DNA of 64,000 nucleotides, taken from contig NC_135048.1 in the NCBI RefSeq assembly GCF_051014685.1, positions 23,950,543 through 24,014,542 of the forward strand, read 5' to 3'. This DNA comes from Ptiloglossa arizonensis (taxonomy: Eukaryota; Arthropoda; Insecta; Hymenoptera; Colletidae). The translations under genes were made by a program, and so were the position numbers. Below, in pieces: positions 35,421-47,430 of this stretch. A model generated the notes under the pieces. That model worked only from the letters and a program-made list of their open reading frames with translations, had not been told where the DNA came from and searched no databases. Position 1 is the first letter of the stretch; the number at the start of each line of letters is the position of its first letter.

Positions 35421-35432
35421 CATCGATATCGA
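35421..35432. promoter_or_regulatory. ATCGATATCGAT palindrome, DRE-like
   Basis: This perfect palindrome contains TATCGAT, one base short of the DREF site TATCGATA. It lies about 45 bases upstream of the tentative micro-gene start. Confidence 0.3.
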
Positions 35433-35472
35433 TGTAAATAAAAGTATTGTGTAGTTTGAGGGAGCGCGATAG

Positions 35473-35814
35473 ATGGCGCTGTATGTTCAAAAACGTGTTA
35501 TTTACACTGACGATATTGTATACATAATCTTATACTTTCTTTTCAAGTCAAACTCCTAACCTTGCAATTGCAGATTTTTTAACAAATGGATTTTAGAGAT
35601 ACGAAAAGGAGGACTAGTTACTGATAATCGTAAAGAGGAAATCTTTATCGTCCCATTAAGTAAATTAAATGTTTTAAAATGTGTATCATTTAGGTAAGGT
35701 TTGGTCATTTTAATAATTAGGTCTAATAACAAATACTTGTTTGTTATCTTTTTCTGAATTTAACATCATAAGTGTACTATACCTGTGGGTTTGAAATATA
35801 TCAGAAAGTTGTAA
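35473..35814 (+). CDS. Tentative 45-residue micro-gene (three exons)
   Basis: Exons 35473-35480, 35574-35693 and 35805-35814 chain in frame. ATGGCGCT ends at a GTATGT donor; the 93-base intron has a pyrimidine tract and TTGCAATTGCAG; exon 2 ends at GTAAGG; the 111-base second intron ends TATATCAG; the third exon gives a TAA. The peptide starts MALFFNKWILEIRKGG and ends VSFRKL. It is basic and not low-complexity, and I do not recognise it. An AATAAA follows about 100 bases later, and a DRE-like palindrome precedes it. Very short first and last exons make the model fragile; exon 2, open for 40 codons between good splice sites, is the best-supported part. It could instead be an internal exon of a longer gene. 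Confidence 0.35.
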
Positions 35815-35916
35815 AAAGGAAAACAAGTAATGCTTTTAAATGAAATTACTAAGAAAAAGTTGCAGATACTGGAGAGAAATCTCATGAACTATACTTTGTT
35901 TGGGAAAGTATAGTTT

Positions 35917-35922
35917 AATAAA
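35917..35922 (+). terminator. Poly(A) signal AATAAA
   Basis: The signal lies 103 bases after the stop of the tentative micro-gene. It is meaningful only if that gene is real. Confidence 0.3.
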
Positions 35923-38900
35923 ACTACAACAAAAAATGCATTGAAAAATGCATTGCCTTGTGTATTTAATAGTCATTCTGCAATTTCATACAAAACAATA
36001 AGTGGTATAACTTTGTTTCTCTTCTATGATGTCTTTACGGAAGACACAGAAGGTGCGTTTAAAAGTGATATATTTTCAAATATTCTGAAAGTAATGTAGA
36101 TATTTAGAGAAACCAGGAGTATAAATGTAGAAAGGTATAACAAGTTATGGAAAGAAAGGGGCATCAATCTATTAAGCTAGAAACAATGTGAAATATTGTT
36201 TAAAAGTGTTACACTTTTCTTGTTTACAACCGGTAAATCAGAAATTGTCTTTTTCGAGAAAAGTCCATTATAGCACGGATAATATACCTTTGTCGGTAAT
36301 CACAGTGCTTTTTTTTAATTGTATTTTTCTTTGAACATATGGAGGGATACATTGTGCATAATTGATTGGAAAATATCCAACGCATGGAAATTTACATTGA
36401 CAACAACTAAGAACCCATATTTGTAACTTGCTGCTTACATTAGAGCCGTAAACACTTTTAATAGATTGATTTGTACTAATTTATTTATGGTACTAGTTCT
36501 GTATAACATTTATTTCTGCACTGTGTTTACTAATTTATAAATTCGACAATGCATTAATCAGGTATTGATAAATGGCATTACAAATTCATTTACAGTTCCG
36601 TAAAGGGTTGATTGTGGTTATTTACACGGACAGGATCCTGTAACTGTTTTCAAATTAAAATCGCAAAATACTTCAAAACTTATGGTTATATCGGTTGGTA
36701 AGATTGCAAACATTTCACAGTTTACAAAATAAGAAGATTTCATTAAAAAACTTCATGTGCCATTGTACGCTGCTTGAAAAGAACTTCGAATAAGGATCGA
36801 ATAAATTTTGTTCGATAGATATATAAAGTAATACTCTTATGTGTATCGAGATTGAATCGTTTGAATAAAAAGTTTGGATACAATGTTACCTTTATTTATG
36901 GTGTGCGTTTGAGAAAAATGTTGGCACTTTGTGCAGAAAAACACGGTTTTCCGTCCGTCTATCCTTTCGCGTAACATAGAGCAATTATAACTTTGAACGG
37001 TAGCCCTTCATGAGCGTCGTACGCAACCCTTCGTACGCCCCTGGGAACAGTAAACTAATGGTGAAGCTATGTAGCGGAAATGTATCTTTCGTTGTGTTTC
37101 CCTACATTTGAATTTCAGAATAATTCTTGAATATTTGGATTAGCAAAGAAGAGGCAACATATAACAAAAATTAACATCGAGGAATATTAACGAACGAGTG
37201 TGCAAATAAGTAACTCAATCATTTTATATTTTTGTTTAAAAATAATAAGAAACGACAATGGAAAAAGTGAAAATTGTTAATAAAATTTTCGTGGAATTAC
37301 GAACAAATTTATGCGACATATTTGTCCTACTTTCTTAAATGTGATGCATAAATTTGTTCATATACACTTCGACGCGTTAATTGTAAATTATTATAATAAT
37401 GTTGTCTTCGAGTTTACGAAGCAAATTGAACAAATTTTATCAAGACTAACTTAATTTTTCCTCACTTAGGAAAATGAAGGATTTATGCTGCGTAGAAATT
37501 TATTAATTACCATTTGTAGTTACTTTAATTCTAATAGAGCAACAAGCTCGACGAAATTTAACATTGAATTTCAAACAGTTCGATAAATTCGAACGAGTTT
37601 GTAAATACGTACGTACAGTATCGATTGCGAAAATGTTCACGTTATCGCGTTTACTTCGAGATTCTCGAAATTGTAGTTGTATTCGACGAAACTTTGAAGC
37701 GTTTCAACGAAAACTATGAAAAGAAATGTGCAGCTTATGTGCGTTTCCTTCGAGATAAGAAAACTGTTCTCTTCGTTTCTTTACGTTGGTGGTCGTTTGA
37801 ACAACTCGTAATCTGAACTTATGACGAGTCGCGACGCTATCTTGTTTTTCTTCGCCTCACTCGCACCGGTAAGCATGGGGTAGGTATAACACGAATCCGC
37901 TGAATCCGGTATATTTTTACGATGCATCTTTATCACGTAGAAATTTCTTTTTCGAAAATTTTCTTCCTCCTCGAGCGAACGTGGTCTTCGAGTACGCGCG
38001 AGCCGAAAGATTAATACCAGAGAAAAGAAAAATAAATTAAAAAAAAAAAAAAAAAAACTATTCCTTTGTAATTCTTTTCCAGAAGACGAGACATTGGTGT
38101 TCTTTGTTTCGTTTACCTTAATTTTCTGCAATGCGAAAGAAAGTTTATAAACAAATTTTTTTTTTTTATATTTCAGACGCAAAGAGAATTTAACTAAAAT
38201 TTCAAGTGAAAATTTTCATTAATTTTCAACGCCAGATTCTCCTCGTATTTATTGCAACACTCCGGGGAATGATAATGTATCGAAAGATCGCTCAACCACC
38301 CGATAAATGAGAAAACTATTACGACGTTTCGATTATTAGTATTTTATATCGAGGGAAGACCCATGCCTTGGGAATTCTAAGGAAAGACAATCATATTTTC
38401 AGATTAGACGCAGCGAGCGCCAAACGCGAGAGACGATTCTAAATCTTTCTGCTAATCCTCGCTAATCCTCTCGTAACAGGGACATATTTCCATTGGTCGG
38501 TCAACCCCTGGCACGAGCCACCCTCTTTGAGCGGGATGAGTTATGAAAACGATAACTTTTACAGAGGGCAACCCTCGCGGATATGTCTGTCGAGAAACCG
38601 GCGAACTATGGTCGGGAAGATTAACGAATTTATATCAAATCTTCGACGAAATGAACTTTCTTGTCACTGTTTCGCGACGATCTTAAAATATATATGAAAA
38701 TATACGTAAAATGAGAAAGTGAAGATCTCATATGAGAAATGATCAGTCACGACGATATTACTAAATTACACTAGTTCGATGCACTAAAAGTGGCACGAGG
38801 AGAACGTATTTTATTACAATGTTTTGATCGAGTTTCCTTAATAAATAATTGTTTTAGACGATTCAGAAATAGACTGTGCAAAGTATGCAAAGTTATCAAT

Positions 38901-39019
38901 GTTCTACTAGAATCGTTGGACAGTTTCACGAGTGTGTATCTCAATAATGCAATCGAAGAGAAAATAGAAGAAGTAACAAAAAATCTGTTTAACATTCGAT
39001 CTTACTGTTATCTATACTA
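35923..39019. other. AT-rich, no recognisable gene
   Basis: A 60-codon stretch without an ATG (about 35916-36098, containing FYDVFTEDTEGAFKSDIF) is open but has no start, splice or domain support. The remaining DNA has only short frames. 38400-38600 is slightly GC-rich. Confidence 0.4.
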
Positions 39020-39156
39020 TTGGGTTGTTCGGAAAGTAATTTCGTTTTCCAAAATGGAGAATGTATAATTTAATAAAATGTTTCTATACTTGATAAAAAT
39101 TGTGTTTAATTTTGATCAAAAAAAAAAAAAACGAAATGACTTTCCGAACAACCCAA
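39020..39156 (+). mobile_element. Mariner-type MITE, full length (reference copy)
   Basis: It starts TTGGGTTGTTCGGAAAGTAA, ends GAAATGACTTTCCGAACAAC CCAA, and has TA on each side. It is 137 bases long with TIRs of about 28 bases. The internal core is CCAAAATGGAGAATGTATAA. No ORF. This copy has the cleanest ends and sets the orientation used here. Confidence 0.9.
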
Positions 39157-40884
39157 TATTATATATAATAATAATACAAATGCAGTCAGTTTGGTCAGTC
39201 TCGTACACTCGAGTAACTATCAGACTTTAAACAATAGTTTTCAAAACAATAATCTCAATCTATTTATTCCAGCGAGTCTGCTTGAAAATTCCCATTACAA
39301 TCCCAGCTGATCTCAACCCTCGAAAGATGTTCCGAGCACCGCGATCGAAAAATTCCAACACCGTTGACTGAACAATTATTTACACAGTTGATTAGAAAAT
39401 AACAGAAGCCTCCATTCTAAAAAAAGAAAAAAGAAAAGAAAAAAAGTTCAAACGTAACAATCGATCCGCGACACGTTCCAAGGACAAACGTTCCTGATTT
39501 CGCCGCCCCCTCCATGAATCGGGGGTTGATCACGGTGTCACGTGCCCCGAGCGCGAGTCACTCGATTCCTCGTGGTACCGTGCACGAACTCGCGTTCCAC
39601 GGTCACCGAGTCGCTTAAATTACTCGGAAGCCGAGGGTCGAGAGGGCGGCTAATAAAATCATAGTCACGCGATACGTTCCCATTCGTTCCGCGGCGGTGG
39701 TGGGGGTCACGGAGGCGTGCACGCCCGATGAGTATAAATCCCCGTGGAACGTCTCCTAGGTGGATCTGTTTCCTCGATTACGACGTCTGTCGGTAGAGAG
39801 AGAGGGACCAGGTGGAGGAATGGAGGGGGGGGGGGGGGCTTGCATTTATCGTCGCGCGACACGACTCGCGTTCCTCGCGGAGGGAAGGTCGGCTCCATTA
39901 ATACCCAGTTGAGTGTGAAGCGGAACTTTTCTCCTCCCGGATCGTAATAACGCCGCGGCTCCATGAAAAGGCCGGTTTTTCCCCGCGAACGACGAAGAGG
40001 GCACGGCCCTTCCTCCCTCCTCCATTCCCCTCTCCGCTCCATCGTGGCCAGGAAACTGGAGCACGTCCGGAATTAAGAAGTTTTCATCGTGCCTTTCAAT
40101 GGCCCGTCTTCCTCGAATCTTCCGTCGGCCGCGTTTACCGAGAACGACGCAAGGGGAGGGGGTCCAAGGGGAGGGGAGGAGGCATAAAACTTTATAAATA
40201 CGGAGTTCGTCGATCTTGGTGTTGCGAGAGAGCCGGAGGATGATAAAAGGGGAAGGGGGGGCCGACAATGGACCCTGTAGACCCTATGTCGGAGGAGTGG
40301 GAGTTAGGGGGTGTGGCGACAATGGACCCTGGTGAGTGCACGGTAGAGGAGTGGGGGAGGGGGAGGAGGTGGCTGAGGACCGCGATGCTCGAGAGGGTCG
40401 TATGCCCGAATTAATCCTTTTCGAGCGCGAGCAACTTCGTCGCGCATGAATTATTGATCGTCAGCGCCGCGACCACGCTACATTTACCGTCCGATGATAG
40501 TTAATAATCCGTCGGCCAGCCTACAAAGGACCGTATTACCGGCGAGATGGAAAGCATCTACGAGGTAACGCGACGTTTGTACACACAGGGTGTTGAAAAA
40601 CTGTTGGTCACGGTTGTTTTCGGGGAGGGGATGTTCGACACTTGTAGCGGAGAGGAGAGGGGAATACAGAAAAGGATTACCCTTCGAATGCACTTGGTTT
40701 CAGGAGTGCTGTATATTTGTCTTTCGTAAGTGTTACGAGGTATCGATGACGAGTCTCTCGTTCCTTTGGAATTTTTATTTATTTTCGAGGCAATATTTAC
40801 TTATAAGGAGTAGAGTGGAGTAATCTTGGAATAATTGTTTTCGATTGCATTCGCAATTTTTGAAAGAAACTGAAAATAGAAACA
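39157..40884. other. GC-rich island 39480-40480, no gene called
   Basis: The island has a 14-base G run (39825-39838), several GGGG clusters at 40151-40192, and a 54-base duplication of GACAATGGACCCTG at 40264 and 40318. Opposing frames of 111 and 140 residues on the minus strand overlap and are composition-driven. A promoter or enhancer role is possible. Confidence 0.4.
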
Positions 40885-41610
40885 CTGGGTGGATTGAACT
40901 TTTATCGAATACCGAGAAACTTTTATCGAATAAAGAATTATTCTCACGTATGTGAATTTTACTCGCGTTGATATGTGTATCGTGATGTATTAGAAGTAAA
41001 AAGTAAATTACTCTGTGTAAACAAATTTGTACGGATTAAAGTTACATTCGCAATTTTTAATAGAAATTGCGTTTAATTGAAATATTGGGTGGATTGAACT
41101 TTTATCGAATACCGAGAAACTTTTATCGAATAAAGAATTATTCTCACGTATGTGAATTTTACTCGCGTTGATATGTGTATCGTGATGTATTAGAAGTAAA
41201 AAGTAAATTACTCTATGCAAACAAATTTGTACAGATTAAAGTCGCATTCGCAAATTTTGATAGAAACTGCGTTTAATTCGAGCACTGAGTGGATTGAACT
41301 TTTATCGAATACCGAGAAGCTTTTATCGAGTAAAGAATTATTCTCACGTATGTGAATTTCACTCGTGTTGCTTACACTCCGATACGTGTATCGTGATGTA
41401 TTAGAAGTAGAAAGTAAATTACTCTATGCAAACAAATTTGTACAAATTAAAGTTGCATTCGCAAATTTTGATAGAAACCGCGTTTAATCGAAGCACCGAG
41501 TGGATTGAACATTTATCGAATACCGAGAAGCTTCTATCGAGTAAAGAATTATTCTCACGTATGTGAATTTCACTCGCGTTGCATACGCGAAGTAAAAAGT
41601 AAATTACTCC
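40885..41610. repeat. Tandem repeat, 200-bp unit, nearly 4 copies
   Basis: GGATTGAACTTTTATCGAAT recurs at 40891, 41091 and 41291 (exactly 200 bases apart) and, as GGATTGAACATTTATCG, at 41502 after an 11-base insertion. Each unit contains TTATTCTCACGTATGTGAAT and AGAAGTAAAAAGTAAATTAC. Confidence 0.95.
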
Positions 41611-43439
41611 GTGTAAACAAATTTCTACGGATTATCGGGCTCGGCCCCGAGTCATTGTGTAATCTGTAAACGTAATATCGAAATTGAGGGAAACGGAATA
41701 AAACAGTGAGACGGAGATGAATAAAATGGATAATGGACGAAATGAAAAATGCAAGAGGCGCGTTGATGTCAAGGTAACGAGAAAAATAAGAATATCCATT
41801 ACGACTCACTGTTCCTCCCTTTTCGTGCATTAGTGTAATGTTCGTTAGAACGAAAGCAATAAGTGTATTGCGTAACACGAGAGACACCGAAAGAAACGTC
41901 TAGCTCCGTTTGTGTCTTATTAAAAATTAAAAATTAATTTCCCTGTTTTCTCTCGTTCGTTTCACCGGGGTTCATGTACCAGCGATCTTTCTGCGCATAA
42001 TTTATTAACACCCTGTACGTTATCGCTTTCTATGTGCCGCTGCACGGGTATCGAAAATTATCGGACATCTTTCTCGCGCGTTTCACTTCGGACCGTCGCG
42101 CCGGTGCTCTTGGACGGTGCATAATTTAGAGGATGCACCGCAGCGTCTCATTAGGGACTGCAGCTCGTTCAAATTTATTATTAGCCGATCATCGATTGGA
42201 TTATTCAGCGTGGGTGTTGCCCGTAGGAGGCTGTTACACGCGCGATGAATATTAGCGGATTAAACAAACACGACGTTAACGAGCGTACCCTTTTTTGTTC
42301 GAGCTGGAGTCCGATGTCTTCTGGAGATTAATAAAGGTCCCGTTCGCTTCTCAAGGCGTTTAACGAACTTCAATTTAAAAATCGAGAAGAATCGTAATAC
42401 CTTTTAAACAGCAATTTCTTACGAACGACAAATTGGTACGTGAACGTTCCAACGAAACAACGAATAACTTTGCGTTGATCGTTTTGGATCAATTTTTAAA
42501 TCGGTTCATCGAAAAGATTATTTTATATCGCACAGAAATTGAAGTTTGTACAAATTTTCTCCGATAATTTTGTTTTTGGTGTTTTGAATTATTCGCGCGA
42601 AATTATGAATACGAAACCGGGGATGAAAATTGTTCGTAATAAGGTTGTGGATGTTTAGTGGTTTTTAGAATTGGTAGAGAGGAATTTTATAATTTTGTTA
42701 AAATCAACGAATTACTCTTCTTTTGTCTATATCTAAATTTTCAACATCAATCAATAATATATATATCAATCATATATATATTGTACTTCGTTCTTCGAAT
42801 AAAAATTATGATTTCCACGAAGTGAACGGTTCACTGAGTTCTTTGATGGCGTTCAAAGGTAGAAAGAATTTCATACTCGAGGCTTTCGCTTAAAAACGAT
42901 ACTGCTTCATGCGTCGTTTAACGGGAGCAATTAAAGCGCGCCCAATAAACTCCGCGAAGATTACGCGGTAATTATTCTTGCGCAACATACTTCTGTCGTA
43001 CAGAGGAGAATTTATGCCGCGAGGACAAGGGCAAGAAGAGATCAGGGGACGAATACTTTCCTTTAATGCCGGATTGAAATATTGTTGCCAACGTTGGTTC
43101 CCTTTTCCTTCCCCTTTTCTCGGCCGTGCACAGGGTGACTCTTAGAATGCAACCCTCGCGAATCCCGAGATAAAAATCGTTTCGTTCCAAGTGGAACATC
43201 GTGCCTCGAAAATTCATTGTTTTTTTCCCAAGGAGATCGTTTATATGCGTTATTTCGCTGGCTCGTTTTACAACGATGAAAACATATCAGGAGTGTGCAA
43301 TTCTTCTTTGGGAATTACTTTTCATCGAAGGAGTTGAAAAGTCGTTATAAATTATTAAAGAGTTGAATATTTTTCTTTTTACGTTTAATTTGGTTTCATA
43401 AAGGGATACGATAACAATAGAGGTAATTCGTTCTTTTTC
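41611..43439. other. No recognisable gene
   Basis: Mixed composition. 41900-42400 and 42880-43230 have balanced base content with TTAAT/ATTA-rich patches, as seen in non-coding regulatory DNA. One isolated relative of the next array lies at 42705-42765. Confidence 0.4.
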
Positions 43440-44530
43440 TTTGTCGAAATTTTCAAAACCACAAATTACTCTTCTCTTCCTACATTTTAATTTTCAACAT
43501 CGATCAATCACTCTTCTCTTCTTATATCCAAATCTTCAAAACTAATCAATTACACTTCTCCTATATTTAAATTTCCAAAATCAACAAATTACTCTTCCAT
43601 TGTTTTTTCTAAATTTTCAACATCGATCAATCATTCTTCTCTACTTATTTCCAAATCTTCAAAACTAATCAATTATTCTTCTCCTCCTGTACTTAAATTT
43701 CCAAAATCAACAAATTACTCTTCTTTTGTCTATATCTAAATTTTCAACATCGATCAATTACTTTTCTCTTCTTATTTCCAAATCTTCAAAACTAATCATT
43801 TACACTTCTCTCCCTATACTTAAATTTCCAAAATCAACAAATTACTCTTCTTTTGTTTATATCTAAATTTTCAACATCAATTAATCGCTCTTCTCTTCTT
43901 ACATCCAAATCTTCAAAACTAATGAATTACACTTCTCCTCCTATACTTAAATTTCCAAAATCAACAAATTACTCTTCTTTTGTTTATATCTAAATTTTCA
44001 ACACTAATCAGTCGCTCTTCTCTTCTTATATCCAAATCTTCAAAACCAATCAATTACTCTTCTCCTTCTATACTTAAATTTCCAAAATCAACAAATTACT
44101 CTTCTTTTGTCTATATCTAAATTTTCAACACGAATCAATCGCTCTTCTCTTCTTATATCCAAATCTTCAAAACTAATCAATTATTCTTCTCCTCCTATAC
44201 TTAAATTTCCAAAATCAATAAATTACTCTTCTTTTTTCTATATCTAAATTTTCAACATCAATTAATCGTTCTTCTCTTCTTATATCCAAATCTTCAAAAC
44301 TAATCAATTACATTTCTCCTATATTTAAATTTTCAAAATCAATCAATTACTATATTCTCCTCATCCAACACTAAAATTTTCAAACCCAATCAATTACATA
44401 CTCTTCCCACATCTAAATCTTCAAATCCAACAAATTACCCAACTCTTCCACCTCTTACAAATTTCCAAAACCACTAATCGCTCCCCCTACACGTAAACAT
44501 ACAAAACCAACAAATTCCACTACTCTTTCT
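43440..44530. repeat. Tandem repeat, about 128-bp unit of three 42-bp subunits
   Basis: CAAATTACTCTTCTTTTGT recurs near 43711, 43838 and 43966 (127-128 apart). Each unit holds three related blocks of the form (A)AATYTTCAAAACTAATCAAT TACNCTTCTC. Copies decay towards 44530. Confidence 0.92.
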
Positions 44531-44716
44531 CCATCTAAATCTTCAAAACCAATAAATCACTCCTCTCCCCTCGCATCAAAACTTTCGAAAACCACTAAAA
44601 TCACCCGTTCCACCTTACGTGCATTAAAATTAAAAAAAAAAAAAAAATAAATCTTCCACTCATCGAACCCACCCTCGCGAGTCTCCAATAATCGAGGTTC
44701 CAGCTGCTGTGAACTA

Positions 44717-44808
44717 ATTAAAGAAAAGAAAAAAAAGAAAAAAAAGAAAAAAAAGAAAAGAAAGGAAAGAAAGAAAAGAAAAAAAGAAATGAAAAAAAAA
44801 AAGAAGAA
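44717..44808. repeat. Polypurine (A/G) tract
   Basis: Nearly 90 bases of only A and G on the plus strand (AAAAGAAAAAAAAG patterns), with a single T. Confidence 0.9.
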
Positions 44809-45714
44809 ACATAGTTCTCCCTCCACGGAATCCGAGCGATGCGGATCGTTTCGTTTCCGTCTCACCCTGTATACAACGCGTGGTGGCGTAGCTTCTCGAG
44901 CAATTTGATAGCGCTCTATATTTTACAAAGAAAGCTCCCCGGTGCTCGTGTACATCGCGAAATCGGCGAGATCCGCGACTCGCCTTGAAAATATAACCCT
45001 GAACCGGGGGTTGGGTGGGGGGAAGCGGAGGCGGGTAAGCCGGCGGTGGAGGGGACGTGGAAGGCGACGTACTTTAAATTCCCCGATGCTACTTCGGCTT
45101 CGAGCTCGTGTACAGGATTCCGATGCCTCCTGGAACGCCGAAAGTGCCCGCCGCGGCAACCAGCGGATCGCGTTTCCTTTCTTCCCGTCTCCTCTGCGTT
45201 TTTCTACCACGGTGACTACTTATTTCAACCGCACCGCACCGCTACACGTTCACCCGTTCACTGTCCACGGTCTCTTTATTAATAAACGGTCAGCGACGTT
45301 TCGGGTAAATATTTGCCCTCGGAAACGAAACCGAAGCGAAAATAACCGTCACCTCAAAGGGGAAAGAAGGAGTCTTGCCGGTTCGTGTTTCATTATTTAT
45401 CGATAACCGGCGCCGTGCACCGTTGAATTATTAACCCGCCCCACGGCTAGATTGCACGTATCTCGATTTTCGAACGACCGGTTCCAGCCACGGGTTCTGG
45501 TCAACGAGACGATGGAAAAATGATCGGGTCGTTAGTACCCCCACTACTACCCACCACCAGCAGCGGCGGGCGATGATTAATTCGCCGGAAGTGCGCGGTT
45601 CGTTGCGGAAAGTTCGGGGACAAGGAGAAACGAGAAGTTTCGCTACCGAGGAGAGACCTTTCGCTCCATTTTCTCGCTGGCCGCGTCTCTGCGCGGAATC
45701 ACGTTAACGATAGA
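44809..45714. other. GC-rich block, no gene called
   Basis: 45000-45200 is G-rich (GGGGGTTGGGTGGGGGG). Frames of 154 and 95 residues on opposite strands overlap and have no domain. Confidence 0.4.
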
Positions 45715-46500
45715 ACTACACATTTCGTGATGTTGGGGTATGCTTTCTTTGTGTATGTATCGGGTTGTTTGGAGAGTCATTTTGTTTTTCAAAATGGAGA
45801 ATATGTAATTTAATAGAATGTTTAGTAAATTTGTCAACGTTAAAAATACTCGTGAAAATAATCCAAACGATCTAATATGGAGAATATATAATTGAATAAA
45901 ATGTTAATGTTAGAACTACAGATTTCGTGATATTGAGGTATGCTTTCTTTGTGTACGTATCAGGGTGTTTAGAGATTCATTTAGTTTTTTAAAATGGAGA
46001 ATATGTAATTTAATAGAATGTTTAGTAAATTTGTCAATGTTAAAAATACTCGTGAAAATAATCCAAACGATCTAATATGGAGAATATATAATTGAATAAA
46101 ATGTTAATGTTAGAACTACAGATTTCGTGATATTGAGGTATGCTTTCTTTGTGTATGTATCGGGGTGTTTGGAGAGTCGTTTAGTTTTTTAAAATGGAGA
46201 ATATGTAATTTAATAGAATGTTTAGTAAATTTGTCAATGTTAAAAATACTCGTGAAAATAATCCAAACGATCTAATATGGAGAATATATAATTGAATAAA
46301 ATGTTAATGTTAGAACTACAGATTTCGTGATATTGAGGTATGCTTTCTTTGTGTATGTATCGGGGTGTTTGGAGAGTCGTTTAGTTTTTTAAAATGGAGA
46401 ATATGTAATTTAATAGAATGTTTAGTAAATTTGTCAACGTTAAAAATACTCGTGAAAATAATCCAAACGACCTTGGAACAATCTTCCCTGAACTTTAACA
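45715..46500. repeat. 200-bp satellite containing a mariner-type MITE end, about 4 copies
   Basis: ATTTCGTGATGTTGGGGTA and its variants start at 45722, 45922, 46122 and 46322, exactly 200 bases apart. Each unit contains a MITE-like left end (CGGGTTGTTTGGAGAGTCAT, AAAATGGAGAATATGTAATT) but no right end. It then continues with AAATACTCGTGAAAATAATC. Confidence 0.92.
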
Positions 46501-46529
46501 ATTTAGGACATCTTTAACGATAATAAATA

Positions 46530-46600
46530 TTGGATTGTTCGGAAAGTGATTTCGTTTTCCAAAATGGAGAGTATATAATTTAATGAAATGTTTAGTAAAT
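46530..46600 (+). mobile_element. MITE left-end fragment
   Basis: TTGGATTGTTCGGAAAGTGA, then CCAAAATGGAGAGTATATAA, running into the AACGTTAAAAATACTCGTG sequence of the satellite. TA precedes it. The right end is missing. Confidence 0.75.
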
Positions 46601-46738
46601 TTCTCAACGTTAAAAATACTCGTGAAAATAATCCAAACGACCTAATATGGAGAAAATGGAGAATATATAATTGAACAAAATGTTAATGATGGAACTATCA
46701 ACAGATTTCGTAATATTAAGGTATACCTTGTGTATATA

Positions 46739-46865
46739 TATTGTTCGGAGTGTCATTTCGTTTTCCAAAATGGAAAATATATAATTTAATAGAATATTTA
46801 TACACTAAAAAAATCATGTTTTATTTTCACCGAAAAAAAACGAAATGACTTTCCGAACAACCTAA
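46739..46865 (+). mobile_element. Mariner-type MITE, slightly truncated left end
   Basis: TATTGTTCGGAGTGTCATTT to ACGAAATGACTTTCCGAACA ACCTAA, then TA. The core matches the family. The first few TIR bases are replaced by a TATATA run. Confidence 0.82.
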
Positions 46866-47216
46866 TATATAATATTATATATAATATCTAGAAGAAAATC
46901 GATCGATGAGGAAAAAGAAGAATTTATATAATCATAACATTTTCGATGAAGTAAATTTGAAGTGAATTTGAAGTAAATTTGATTATGAAAGCAATCGTAT
47001 AATAAAACTTACGAATAATTTATATACTATCGTTATCTATTTAATTACAGTATATAAATTATTTGTATAATGTATAACTCATATAATTTTTGCATAACAC
47101 TTTTCAATAATTTGATATTTTTTGATAAATCTAGTGTTGACAGGAAACATTCCATTTCTTTTGACAGTGGATATCATTTTATGGAGGTTCTCGTGGAAAG
47201 AAGAGATTGATTTCAA
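46866..47216. other. AT-rich, no gene seen
   Basis: Contains AAGTGAATTTGAAGTAAATT short repeats. No frame of interest. Confidence 0.4.
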
Positions 47217-47430
47217 TGGCGGGAAGAAATAATTTTCGCGAGAGACGTTGAGAGAAATTGATATTCGAATATCATCGAGGGATTGTTGCAAATTATTTTC
47301 GCGAGAGACGACGAGAGAAATTGATATTCGAATATCATCGAGGGATTGTTAAAAATTATTTTCGCGCAAGACGTTGAGGGAAATTGATACTCGAATAACA
47401 TCGAGGGATTGTTGATAATGATTTCCACGA
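47217..47430. repeat. 63-bp tandem repeat, about 3.4 copies
   Basis: TTTTCGCGAGAGACG recurs with its CGCG at 47237, 47300 and 47363 (63 apart). Each unit contains the palindrome ATATTCGAATAT. The minus frame reads a 21-residue repeat only because 63 is a multiple of three. Confidence 0.92.

Noticed and set aside
35916..36098. 60-codon open stretch after the micro-gene
   Set aside because: No start codon, no acceptor placing it in phase, and no recognisable family.
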